DNA of 5,121 nt from an uncultured Collinsella sp. (lineage in GTDB: Bacteria; Actinomycetota; Coriobacteriia; Coriobacteriales; Coriobacteriaceae): assembly GCA_958447915.1 (NCBI GenBank), contig CAUDCB010000145.1, positions 1-5,121 of the forward strand, read 5' to 3'. A model generated the notes under the pieces. It searched no databases. It was not told the origin of the DNA and saw only the letters and a list, made by a program, of their open reading frames with translations. The translations under genes were made by a program, and so were the position numbers. Below are positions 1 to 5,121 of this stretch, piece after piece. Position 1 is the stretch's first letter. Each line of letters starts with the position of its first letter.

Positions 1-13
1 GAGCCAATGGCTC
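1..13 (-). terminator. Possible start of the degV-family gene terminator (cut by window edge)
   Basis: A perfect 5-bp inverted repeat with a 3-nt loop (GAGCC / GGCTC) sits 34 bp beyond the stop codon of the DegV-family gene. Read on the minus strand it could be a terminator stem, but any T-tract would fall outside the window. The sequence just before it on the minus strand also contains AAGGAG, which could be a ribosome binding site for a next gene. The evidence does not decide between these. Confidence 0.25.
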
Positions 14-46
14 CTTATCCCGCCCGTAGATTTGTCTAGTTGGATA

Positions 47-913
47 TTATCGGCCCGACGCCACGCCCATACCGTAGCCGATAATGAGGCCGTGCATCTC
101 GGCATAGTATGAATCTAGCCCGTTACAGGGCATGATAATCGTCTTGGAGCCGGGCCAATGCTCCACAATGCGGCTGGCAAGTGCCTGGGCGCCCGCCTCA
201 TTCTCAACATGGTCGATAACGACCTCACCGCCGGTAAAGCCTTCGGCCTCCATGGTATCGACAATCTTGCCAAGCATCTTCTTTTCGCCTCGGGTGTGAC
301 CAACGAGCTTAATCTCCCCCGCCTCGCTTGCTGTGCCTAAAACTCGAATGTTGAGTTTATTGGCGATGACTCCAGCCGCCTTGGGGATACGTCCGGCCTT
401 GGAGAGATTTTCGTAATTGCACAGGCTAAAGAGGATCTTGCTGTTCTGTTCCAGCTCATCAAAATAGCCGCAGGCTTCTTCAAATGAAACGTCTGGATTG
501 CTTGCGAGATAGCGGTCGAACAGCAGGAAGATCAGGTCCATTTTGCCGCCTGCTCCGCGTGAATTGACCAAATGAATCTGACGGTTGGGCTCTTCGGCAA
601 GCACCATGTCACGCGCGGTGGCCGCGGCATTGTAGCTTCCCGAGACGCCCTCGGAGATGGGCATGCAAAACGTCTTGTCAGCGAGCTTAAAGAGCTCAGC
701 CCACTCCCCTACGCTTGGGCAGGCGCTCGATGATGCGCCGGCTTCCGATTGAATGGCAACATTAAGCTCGTGAACATCGAGCGAGAGGTCGTCAACGAAT
801 TCACGCTCCCCCACTCGGATCTTAAGGGGTGCAAATGCAAAGGTGGTATGAGGTGCGGTTGGTTGCCAATCGCGAAGATTGCAGCTCGAATCGGAGATAA
901 GTGCCCAGCTCAT
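47..913 (-). CDS. DegV/FakB-family fatty-acid-binding protein
   Basis: A 288-residue protein of the DegV family, close to the usual length of about 280. Characterised members (FakB) bind a fatty acid in the cytoplasm and present it to the kinase FakA, which makes acyl-phosphate for phospholipid synthesis. Visible family features are the N-terminal strand ALISDSSCNL (residues 4-13), the SSSACPSVGEW segment (61-71, matching the family TSQPSP region), ISEGVSGSYNAA (86-97), a SRGAGGKMD loop (118-126), ENLSKAGRIPKAAG (168-181) and GHTRGEKKML (205-214). The start is supported by AAAGGA six bases before ATG and by the family-typical N-terminus. The gene is separated from its upstream neighbour by a terminator and has its own structured promoter region, so it is probably a single transcription unit. 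No fakA-like kinase is in the window, and the bound lipid cannot be read from sequence. The family call is firm; the fatty-acid role is by homology only. Confidence 0.93.
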   Translation of the reverse strand: MSWALISDSSCNLRDWQPTAPHTTFAFAPLKIRVGEREFVDDLSLDVHELNVAIQSEAGASSSACPSVGEWAELFKLADKTFCMPISEGVSGSYNAAATARDMVLAEEPNRQIHLVNSRGAGGKMDLIFLLFDRYLASNPDVSFEEACGYFDELEQNSKILFSLCNYENLSKAGRIPKAAGVIANKLNIRVLGTASEAGEIKLVGHTRGEKKMLGKIVDTMEAEGFTGGEVVIDHVENEAGAQALASRIVEHWPGSKTIIMPCNGLDSYYAEMHGLIIGYGMGVASGR

Positions 914-926
914 TGAGGGTCCTTTC

Positions 927-946
927 TAATTGTTCCCCAACAATTA
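927..946. repeat. Palindrome over the degV-family -10 box
   Basis: Perfect 8-bp arms TAATTGTT (927-934) and AACAATTA (939-946) flank four C residues. The palindrome overlaps the TATAAT box (943-948), covers the expected transcription start and ends one base before the AAAGGA ribosome binding site region (920-925). A DNA palindrome over -10 and +1 is typical of a repressor operator. If transcription starts upstream it could instead form an RNA hairpin next to the ribosome binding site. The protein that might bind it is unknown. Confidence 0.6.
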
Positions 947-971
947 TAGCCATCTTTTTGATTGATTGGAT
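943..971 (-). promoter_or_regulatory. Promoter of the degV-family gene
   Basis: On the minus strand positions 948-943 read TATAAT, a perfect -10 box, which puts the start site near 936 and leaves a leader of about 20 bases. With a 17-bp spacer the -35 position (966-971) reads ATCCAA, a poor match, so the promoter looks weak or activator-dependent. Part of the -35 region lies inside the right-hand inverted repeat (968-1004). No experiment supports the start site; the call rests on the -10 match and its location. Confidence 0.55.
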
Positions 972-1004
972 GGCTATCTAGTTTTGAATACTAGATAGCC
1001 ATCC
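946..1004. repeat. Three copies of a 9-bp word, two forming a perfect 15-bp inverted repeat
   Basis: Positions 968-982 (GGATGGCTATCTAGT) and 990-1004 (ACTAGATAGCCATCC) are perfect inverted repeats with a 7-base loop. The 9-bp core ATAGCCATC / GATGGCTAT occurs three times: 946-954, 969-977 (inverted) and 995-1003. The first copy runs into the -10 box of the degV-family gene. The large inverted repeat is centred about 50 bp upstream of the predicted start. Neither side carries a T-tract adequate for a terminator. It looks like a set of binding sites for a dimeric regulator; a folded RNA is the alternative. Confidence 0.65.
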
Positions 1005-1027
1005 TGATTTTATGGCAAACGGTAAGG

Positions 1028-1069
1028 AAAAAAAAGAATGGGCCTCGTGACTCAAGATCGCGAGGCCCA
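1028..1069 (-). terminator. Intrinsic terminator of the pgsA-to-nlpC operon
   Basis: On the minus strand a 9-bp perfect GC-rich stem (TGGGCCTCG / CGAGGCCCA, plus positions 1039-1047 and 1061-1069) with a 13-base loop is followed by TTC and eight T residues. It begins 24 bp after the stop codon of the NlpC/P60 gene. This is a textbook rho-independent terminator and closes the operon before the degV-family promoter. Confidence 0.92.
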
Positions 1070-1092
1070 CGTTCGTTCGCTGCAGTAATAAA

Positions 1093-2214
1093 TTAGTAGC
1101 GCACGAAAATGTAATTGTTGTTCATGCCAGCGGCGACGGAGCTGATGATGACGCCCGTTTTGTAGTCGGAAGCATGGATCATCTGACCATTACCGATATA
1201 GATGCCGGTATGGTAGGAGTTAACCACAACATCGCCGGGTTGCGGATCGGACACACGGGTCCAACCCATGAAGGTGCCGGTGTTGCCCAGGCGGCAGTAG
1301 CGGCCCGTGAGGCAATAGCTTACAAAACCGGAGCAGTCAAAGCTGTTCGGTCCAATGCCGCCCCAAGAATAAGCACAACCGAGCTTGCTGTAAGCGCGCG
1401 AAACAACGGAGCCGCCGTCAACGGACTGGCTCGGTGTGGAAGGCGTCGGAGCCGGAGGGGGCGTCGAGGGCTGCGGCGTGGGAGCAGGAGCGGGAGCGGG
1501 CGCAGGCGTGTTGCCGCCGCCGTTGTTGGTCGTACCGCCACCATTGTTGGTGTTCTCGGTCGTACCGGCGGTGTCGTTGCTCACCGTGGCCTTTTCGGCA
1601 GTGCTGGCGTTGATACCGGCCTGCAGCGCGGCGTTGGCCTCGGCCTCGGCAGCAAGCTCGGCCTGCAGCTGCGAATCCAGGGAGTTCACGACACTCTGAG
1701 CCTCAGCCTGCTGGGCATTAAGCTCGTCGACCTTCTTTTGCGTCGCAGCGACGTTCTTCTCCTGCTCGGCCTGCTTATCGGTGAGCTGCTGCTTAAGGTC
1801 CTTGACCTTCTGAATGGTCTGGGCCTGCTTGTCGGACACCTTGCCGTAGTAGAACAGACGGTTGAGCATGTCGCCCAGATCATCGACGCCCGTTAGAACC
1901 TGGAGGAGACTCAGGCCACCGGTCTTGTACTCACCGGCAACGTAGGTCGAAAGCTTTGCCTGACCCTCGGCGATCTCTTGCTGCTTTTGCGTGATCTCGC
2001 CTGCAGTCTGATCAAGCTCCTGCGTCTGTGCGGAGAGCTCTTCATGAATTTGCTGGGTTTGTGTGCCGATCTGCTCGAGCTTGGTACGAGCAGCGGCAAG
2101 GTCGGATGCGGTATCGGCGTAGGCCGGAGCCACGAGGCCCAGGCCCAAAACACAAGCGAGGGTTGCCGTAGCAGCGCAGCGTGCCATGTTTTTGTGCGTG
2201 TTTGCTGTGCGCAT
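1093..2214 (-). CDS. Secreted coiled-coil NlpC/P60 peptidoglycan endopeptidase
   Basis: A 373-residue exported cell-wall hydrolase. Layout: a signal peptide (residues 1-33, hydrophobic core about 16-29, AYA before the predicted cut at 33/34); a coiled-coil region rich in Q, E, K and A (about 36-85 and 125-200), broken by a segment at 91-124 like that of CwlO/RipA/PcsB hydrolases; a Gly/Asn/Thr then Pro/Ala linker (213-265); and a C-terminal NlpC/P60 domain (about 267-373). The catalytic residues are visible: Cys294 in DCSGFV, His335 in YHTGIYIG and His347 in MIHAS. The family cuts stem peptides, typically between D-Glu and meso-diaminopimelate, and related proteins separate daughter cells. 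The coiled coil may hold the enzyme inactive until a partner binds, as in RipA-type proteins, but that is inference. AAAGGA lies six bases before the ATG. The gene follows apt by 32 bp and is last in the operon. The domain holds extra cysteines (280, 301, 307), unusual for a secreted bacterial hydrolase. Confidence 0.93.
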   Translation of the reverse strand: MRTANTHKNMARCAATATLACVLGLGLVAPAYADTASDLAAARTKLEQIGTQTQQIHEELSAQTQELDQTAGEITQKQQEIAEGQAKLSTYVAGEYKTGGLSLLQVLTGVDDLGDMLNRLFYYGKVSDKQAQTIQKVKDLKQQLTDKQAEQEKNVAATQKKVDELNAQQAEAQSVVNSLDSQLQAELAAEAEANAALQAGINASTAEKATVSNDTAGTTENTNNGGGTTNNGGGNTPAPAPAPAPTPQPSTPPPAPTPSTPSQSVDGGSVVSRAYSKLGCAYSWGGIGPNSFDCSGFVSYCLTGRYCRLGNTGTFMGWTRVSDPQPGDVVVNSYHTGIYIGNGQMIHASDYKTGVIISSVAAGMNNNYIFVRY

Positions 2215-2246
2215 GGAGCTTCCTTTCCGGTATCTAAGGGTAGCGG

Positions 2247-2777
2247 CTAGTCCACCGTTACCAGGCTAAAGAGCTCAACGTCCTCGTTAGAAGGCGTGAG
2301 CTTCTTGCGCGGGTTGAGAAACGCAAGCTCAAGGATACAACCGTAACCCACGAGCTTTGCGCCCATATCTCGCACCAGTTTACCTGTTGCCTCGACGGTT
2401 CCGCCCGTCGCGACCAAGTCGTCCAGAATTAACACGGTATCTTTAGAGCTGATAGCATCGGCGTGAATCTCGATAGAATCCGTTCCATACTCGAGCTCGT
2501 AGCTCTCGCTGACCGTCTTGCGCGGCAGTTTACCCGGTTTACGTGCGGGAACAAAGCCGGCACCCAGGGCGACGGCCACGGGCACACCGACCATAAAGCC
2601 GCGGGCCTCGGGTCCTACGACCTTGGTAATGCCCATGTCGGCAAAATGCTCGGCTAGGGCATCCACCATGGCCTTCAGGGCCTCGGGATTGCCAAAGAGC
2701 GGTGTGATGTCCTTAAAGACGACTCCGGGCTCGGGATAGTCGGGGATATCGACGATATGAGATTCGAAGTCGTACAT
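2247..2777 (-). CDS. apt: Adenine phosphoribosyltransferase
   Basis: A cytoplasmic purine salvage enzyme that converts adenine and PRPP to AMP and pyrophosphate. With the start chosen here the protein has 176 residues, normal for the family. It shows the N-terminal IPDYPEPGVVFKDITPLF region (about 11-28), PEARGF (56-61, matching the adenine-recognising EARGF motif), the flexible-loop region RKPGKLPRKTVSESYELEYG (79-98) and the PRPP-binding signature VLILDDLVATGGT (115-127). An ATG five codons upstream (position 2792) is open in frame, but no ribosome binding site precedes it. AAAGGT lies six bases before the ATG at 2777, the spacing also seen for nlpC and the degV-family gene. It is 36 bp after the MerR gene and 32 bp before nlpC, within the operon. 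No key residue is missing. Confidence 0.95.
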   Translation of the reverse strand: MYDFESHIVDIPDYPEPGVVFKDITPLFGNPEALKAMVDALAEHFADMGITKVVGPEARGFMVGVPVAVALGAGFVPARKPGKLPRKTVSESYELEYGTDSIEIHADAISSKDTVLILDDLVATGGTVEATGKLVRDMGAKLVGYGCILELAFLNPRKKLTPSNEDVELFSLVTVD

Positions 2778-2783
2778 GGCGTG

Positions 2784-2789
2784 ACCTTT
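2784..2789 (-). promoter_or_regulatory. apt: Ribosome binding site that fixes the apt start
   Basis: AAAGGT on the minus strand lies six bases before the ATG ending at 2777. It falls inside the five-codon extension that would be coding if the upstream ATG (2792) were used, which argues for the shorter protein. Confidence 0.7.
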
Positions 2790-2813
2790 CATGGATTGCC
2801 GGGTGGACGGCGA

Positions 2814-3698
2814 TTATTTACCCGTGTTAGCAGACGGGTTATGCGAGGGGACGACGACCTTGGACGGTTGCACGAGCGACTCCTCGTGCGCGGCAACCGC
2901 GGGGACGCTTGCCCCATCGCTTTTAGCCTTGGTGGATTCGGAACGTGCGATCTCCTCATCGAGGGCATCGATATCGGCGTCCTCGACCACGGCGTTGAGC
3001 GACTCAAAGACACGGTTCTTAAGGAGCGCGGTATGCACACCCTCGGTGAGGTCGTGCAGCTTCTTAAAAGCGCGCTCGAGCTTGGCGTCGCGCTCATCAT
3101 CGGAGGTATCCATGCCGAGCATACTCACGAGAACCTGCTCAAACATCGAAGACTCGCGGTTTGCCGACGATACGTACTGACGCAGGTTGCGCGGCTCAAT
3201 GTGGAAGCGCGACAGCTCCGAGCAGTAACGGATAATCGGGAAATCTCTGCCATCGACGAGCTCTCGGTTCTGCGGGCTCTTGATGATGCGGATAAGATCG
3301 TTCTCGGCAAGGGAGCGGATAAACGAAATCTCAACACCGAGCATGTCGGGGATCGTCTCGATGGGGTGCAGCTTTTGCTTGGTCTCCTTGGGCTCCGTCT
3401 TAAGCGGAACATCGGACAGAAGACCCACCTCGTAAGCCAAAGTGGACAGGTCCGTTGCGTTTTCCAAGCGCTGCTTAATGACGTTGAGCGGCATGTAGCG
3501 GGTCTTCTGCAGGTGCAGGATGACCTCGAGACGGTCAACGTCTTCCTTGGAGTACTGGCGATACCCCTTAGGCGTACGATGAGGGGTGATGAGCCCCTCA
3601 TCTTCTAGAAATCTAATTTTTGAGTTCGATAGATCGGGGTATGCGCCTCGAAGTAGGTTGACGACTTGGCCGATACTCAGATAGTTGCGTTCGGCCAT
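2814..3698 (-). CDS. ftsR: MerR-family regulator of the FtsR (Rv1828) type
   Basis: A 294-residue transcription factor with an N-terminal MerR winged helix-turn-helix (about residues 5-80). The helix-turn-helix holds SIGQVVNLL (8-16), KIRFLEDEGLITP (27-39), the wing TPKGYRQYS (42-50) and RLEVILHLQ (56-64). The residues before the second helix (AYPDLSNSKIRFLE) match the actinobacterial group containing mycobacterial Rv1828 and corynebacterial FtsR, which activates ftsZ. The middle (about 110-235) is helical with no metal-binding cysteine pattern, so it is not a metal sensor of the classical MerR kind. The tail from about 250 is Ser/Ala/Lys-rich and probably disordered. The start is only three bases after the FHA stop, and GGTGAG lies six bases before ATG inside the FHA gene end, implying translational coupling. 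In mycobacteria the same pair (GarA gene then Rv1828) is adjacent. The family is secure; control of ftsZ here is inferred. Confidence 0.88.
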   Translation of the reverse strand: MAERNYLSIGQVVNLLRGAYPDLSNSKIRFLEDEGLITPHRTPKGYRQYSKEDVDRLEVILHLQKTRYMPLNVIKQRLENATDLSTLAYEVGLLSDVPLKTEPKETKQKLHPIETIPDMLGVEISFIRSLAENDLIRIIKSPQNRELVDGRDFPIIRYCSELSRFHIEPRNLRQYVSSANRESSMFEQVLVSMLGMDTSDDERDAKLERAFKKLHDLTEGVHTALLKNRVFESLNAVVEDADIDALDEEIARSESTKAKSDGASVPAVAAHEESLVQPSKVVVPSHNPSANTGK

Positions 3699-3701
3699 TA
3701 C

Positions 3702-4136
3702 CTACTCACCGGTTTCGATGCGCTCCGGCGTGCTCTCGTGGTAGATGAGCGTGAACGTACCGATCTGAACGGAAGAGCCGTCGTGCAGCGGAGCACCGTT
3801 GACGATGGCGCCGTCGACCCAGGTACCGTTGAGCGAGCCCAGATCCTCAATACGGGCGCCCAGGCCCTCACGAATAATGCGTGCGTGGCTGCGCGACACG
3901 GTCATGTCGTTGAGGAAGATACCGTTCGCGGGATCGCGGCCGATCGTGGTCACGTTGTCTTCGAGCTCAAAGGCAGCGCCAGTCTGCGGTCCCTTGACGA
4001 TAGACAAGACGGGAGCAGTGATGTGCACGTTGGCCATGAGGTCGGGAACGGTGACATCGCTCGAAGGAACACGGAAAACGCAGGTAGCGTCCGCAGTCTT
4101 ATCGTTCTGAGGCATATTGTTAACCTTGTTGTCCAT
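3702..4136 (-). CDS. FHA-domain protein, GarA/OdhI-like
   Basis: A 144-residue cytoplasmic protein with one forkhead-associated domain (about 43-133), which binds phosphothreonine peptides. The conserved binding residues are present: Gly66-Arg67 in IGRDPAN, Ser81 and His84 in VSRSHAR, and Asn103-Gly104 in SLNGTWV. The N-terminal arm contains DATCVFRV (16-23), resembling the ETTSVFR phosphorylation motif of mycobacterial GarA and corynebacterial OdhI. There, a phosphorylated Thr is bound by the protein's own FHA domain and turns off its control of 2-oxoglutarate metabolism. Here one Thr (Thr18) remains and the first is Ala. The size and order match GarA. The next gene is the FtsR-type regulator, as in mycobacteria. 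AGGGG lies five bases before the chosen ATG; a second ATG at 4115 with AAGG eight bases upstream is also possible and keeps Thr18. Its target here is unknown. Confidence 0.9.
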   Translation of the reverse strand: MDNKVNNMPQNDKTADATCVFRVPSSDVTVPDLMANVHITAPVLSIVKGPQTGAAFELEDNVTTIGRDPANGIFLNDMTVSRSHARIIREGLGARIEDLGSLNGTWVDGAIVNGAPLHDGSSVQIGTFTLIYHESTPERIETGE

Positions 4137-4201
4137 GACAACCCCTATCTAACGCGGCCACGCCGCAATAAATGTACTGTACGTAATCATACCCCAACGA
4201 C
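4137..4201 (-). other. pgsA-FHA gene spacer with small palindromes
   Basis: The 65-bp spacer holds a 5-bp GC stem (GCGGC / GCCGC, 4154-4166, 3-base loop) and a GTAC-T-GTAC palindrome (4174-4182). The stem is not followed by a T-tract, so it should not terminate transcription. TATGAT (4191-4186 on the minus strand) resembles a -10 box but has no -35 match at 16-18 bp. An internal promoter is possible but unproven. Confidence 0.35.
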
Positions 4202-4906
4202 TTAGTCTTCGATTTCGGGGTTAAGAAAGTCGATGTCCTCGTCCTCGGGATGCGCGATGGCCTGTTTAATGGCCACCCCTCCCTTAATGGAATAGATGAC
4301 AGCGGTGAGCATGGAGAAGATGACGCCGCCGTATACAAAGAAGATGCCGAGAGGCACCGAGCTGCCGTTGAGGCCCGGGAATGCTGTGAACGTGGCGGGC
4401 AGCAGATGCCAGCCGTCGATGACGGGGAACCCAAGCAGCATGAGCGAGAAGCCGGTCATAAGTAGCGCCGTGGCAATCTTGCCGGGAAAGACGACGTCGA
4501 TGGGACGACGGTGATAATGGCGCACGATGAGCGTGCCGATGCCCAGGTAGATATCGCGGCCGATAATGAGCACGCAGACCCAGATGGGAAGCTCGCCGCG
4601 GACCACGAGACCCAGCACGCCGGTAAACAGCAGCGCACGGTCACAGATGGGATCCATAACCTTGCCGAGCCATGAGACTGTTTTGGTCATGCGGGCAATC
4701 TGACCGTCCATCCAATCGGTGGAGGCCGCGATGGCATAGATGACAATGGCGACGACACGGTTGTTGTCCGTCACAAACAGGTACAGGAAGACGAGCGTGA
4801 GGATCAGGCGCGTAAAGGTGATGAAATTGGAGATCGTAAAGATCTTATTCGACGGGTAATCGGAAGTGCCGATAAGCTCCTTTTTGATCTTCTTCTTGAT
4901 GCCCAC
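4202..4906 (-). CDS. pgsA: CDP-alcohol phosphatidyltransferase, probable phosphatidylglycerophosphate synthase
   Basis: An integral membrane enzyme, 234 residues from the GTG start. It probably transfers phosphatidyl from CDP-diacylglycerol to glycerol 3-phosphate, the committed step to phosphatidylglycerol and cardiolipin. The class I signature D-x2-D-G-x2-A-R-x8-G-x3-D-x3-D is complete, with Asp64, Asp67, Gly68, Ala71, Arg72, Gly81, Asp85 and Asp89 binding metal and CDP. SNFITFTRL (about 19-27) is the usual cytoplasmic lead-in. About six hydrophobic segments (30-46, 51-62, 91-103, 109-128, 144-162, 184-206) fit the family fold, followed by an acidic C-terminal tail. It is longer than E. coli PgsA (182 residues), mainly from an insert before the last helix and the tail. 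An in-frame ATG at 5032 would add 42 residues unlike the family. The GTG is preferred because it has GGGGGAG upstream and a good promoter lies inside the extension. The family is certain; cardiolipin or inositol-phosphate specificity is not excluded by motif alone. Confidence 0.88.
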   Translation of the reverse strand: MGIKKKIKKELIGTSDYPSNKIFTISNFITFTRLILTLVFLYLFVTDNNRVVAIVIYAIAASTDWMDGQIARMTKTVSWLGKVMDPICDRALLFTGVLGLVVRGELPIWVCVLIIGRDIYLGIGTLIVRHYHRRPIDVVFPGKIATALLMTGFSLMLLGFPVIDGWHLLPATFTAFPGLNGSSVPLGIFFVYGGVIFSMLTAVIYSIKGGVAIKQAIAHPEDEDIDFLNPEIED

Positions 4907-4910
4907 AGGA

Positions 4911-4917
4911 CTCCCCC
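4911..4917 (-). promoter_or_regulatory. pgsA: Ribosome binding site that fixes the pgsA GTG start
   Basis: GGGGGAG on the minus strand lies four bases before the GTG ending at 4906. The longer in-frame start (ATG at 5032) has GGAGG thirteen bases upstream, which is too far for efficient initiation. Confidence 0.65.
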
Positions 4918-4942
4918 GCTGGTAAACGACAAAACTTTCGAT

Positions 4943-4971
4943 ACTATACCCGTTCTGGCGATGTCTATCCA
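4943..4971 (-). promoter_or_regulatory. Promoter of pgsA and the operon
   Basis: On the minus strand TGGATA (-35, plus 4971-4966, four of six matching TTGACA) and TATAGT (-10, plus 4948-4943, five of six matching TATAAT) are separated by exactly 17 bp. Transcription would start near 4936, giving a leader of about 30 bases before the GTG of pgsA. It is the best sigma-70-type match I found in front of the five-gene run. Confidence 0.6.
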
Positions 4972-5034
4972 GCGTAAGTATAGAGAGTCCAGACATATGG
5001 AGGATGCTACTGGGTTGTGCGGGATTCTGCATTT

Positions 5035-5091
5035 GTGTACATCAGCCTCCAAATATGACATTATTCGGCATCTTTGATGGCTGATGTACAC
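5035..5091. repeat. Perfect 13-bp inverted repeat upstream of pgsA
   Basis: GTGTACATCAGCC (5035-5047) and GGCTGATGTACAC (5079-5091) are exact inverted repeats around a 31-base AT-rich centre. On the minus strand the second arm includes the last two G of a GGAGG motif and an ATG. On the plus strand it is followed by GTTTTG, a weak T-tract. It could be a two-site operator, or a hairpin in a transcript entering from the gene beyond the window. The promoter at 4943-4971 lies downstream, so transcripts from it would not contain the repeat. Confidence 0.6.
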
Positions 5092-5099
5092 GTTTTGAT

Positions 5100-5115
5100 T
5101 CGGTGATTACACCGA
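5100..5115. repeat. Short hairpin at the right edge
   Basis: A 6-bp perfect inverted repeat (TCGGTG / CACCGA) with a 4-base loop, extendable by two pairs across a bulge. On the minus strand it is followed by A residues, so it is not an intrinsic terminator as seen. It may belong to whatever lies beyond the window edge; the roughly 200 bases from here to pgsA hold no recognisable gene. Confidence 0.35.
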
Positions 5116-5121
5116 TCGGGA

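Noticed and set aside
968..1004. The 15-bp inverted repeat as a second terminator or a miniature mobile element
   Set aside because: There is no adequate T-tract on either strand, no flanking target duplication and no internal sequence; a regulatory site fits better.
1480..1510. Short GC-rich repeats as a microsatellite or phase-variable tract
   Set aside because: They encode the Pro/Ala linker of the NlpC/P60 protein with varied codons; the unit is imperfect and six bases long, so slippage would not shift the frame.
1174..1896. A 240-codon plus-strand frame opposite nlpC
   Set aside because: Low-complexity Arg, Gly and Leu runs mirror the coiled coil and Pro/Ala linker of the real gene; no ribosome binding site or family resemblance.
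2757..3608. A 283-codon open frame on the plus strand opposite the MerR and apt genes
   Set aside because: It lies antisense to two well-supported genes, has no recognisable domain, and is the expected by-product of GC-rich third codon positions in the real genes.
4154..4166. GC-rich hairpin between pgsA and the FHA gene as a terminator
   Set aside because: The stem is only five pairs and no T-tract follows on the minus strand.
3666..4205. A 179-codon plus-strand frame opposite the FHA gene
   Set aside because: It is entirely antisense to a gene with all FHA motifs and has no domain of its own.
5100..5121. Right-edge hairpin as part of a tRNA gene
   Set aside because: The visible stem and loop do not match a T-arm or anticodon arm and there is too little sequence to support an RNA gene.

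Overview
The window looks like an ordinary chromosomal core region of a moderately GC-rich actinobacterium. It is most likely one of the Coriobacteriia (Collinsella or a close relative). That placement is an inference from three things: the pgsA / FHA / MerR(FtsR-type) gene order, which is characteristic of Actinomycetota; the style of the secreted NlpC/P60 protein; and the base composition. All six recognisable genes lie on the minus strand. I see no mobile element, CRISPR array, tRNA, rRNA or defence system.

Reading in the direction of transcription (right to left): positions 4907-5121 are a leader region with a perfect 13-bp inverted repeat (5035-5047 / 5079-5091) and a good sigma-70-type promoter (4943-4971). 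Next come pgsA (4202-4906, GTG start), a small FHA-domain protein (3702-4136), an FtsR-type MerR regulator (2814-3698), apt (2247-2777) and a secreted coiled-coil NlpC/P60 peptidoglycan hydrolase (1093-2214). A strong intrinsic terminator (1028-1069) follows. The five genes are tightly packed, with gaps of 65, 3, 36 and 32 bp, so they probably form one operon with possible internal promoters. They combine phospholipid synthesis, a phosphothreonine-reading regulator, a cell-division-type transcription factor, adenine salvage and cell-wall cleavage: an envelope and growth gene set rather than one pathway.

Beyond the terminator a separate transcription unit holds a DegV/FakB-family fatty-acid-binding protein (47-913). 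Its 115-bp upstream region is unusually structured. It has a consensus TATAAT box embedded in an 8-bp-arm palindrome, a perfect 15-bp-arm inverted repeat just upstream, and three copies of a 9-bp word. A short inverted repeat at the left edge (1-13) may be the beginning of its terminator.

The most interesting points are: the FHA protein keeps a GarA/OdhI-like N-terminal phospho-switch motif with only one of the two threonines; the operator-like architecture in front of the degV-family gene; and the inverted repeat upstream of pgsA that would enclose a ribosome binding site and start codon. I do not see convincing evidence of a wholly new biological system here.
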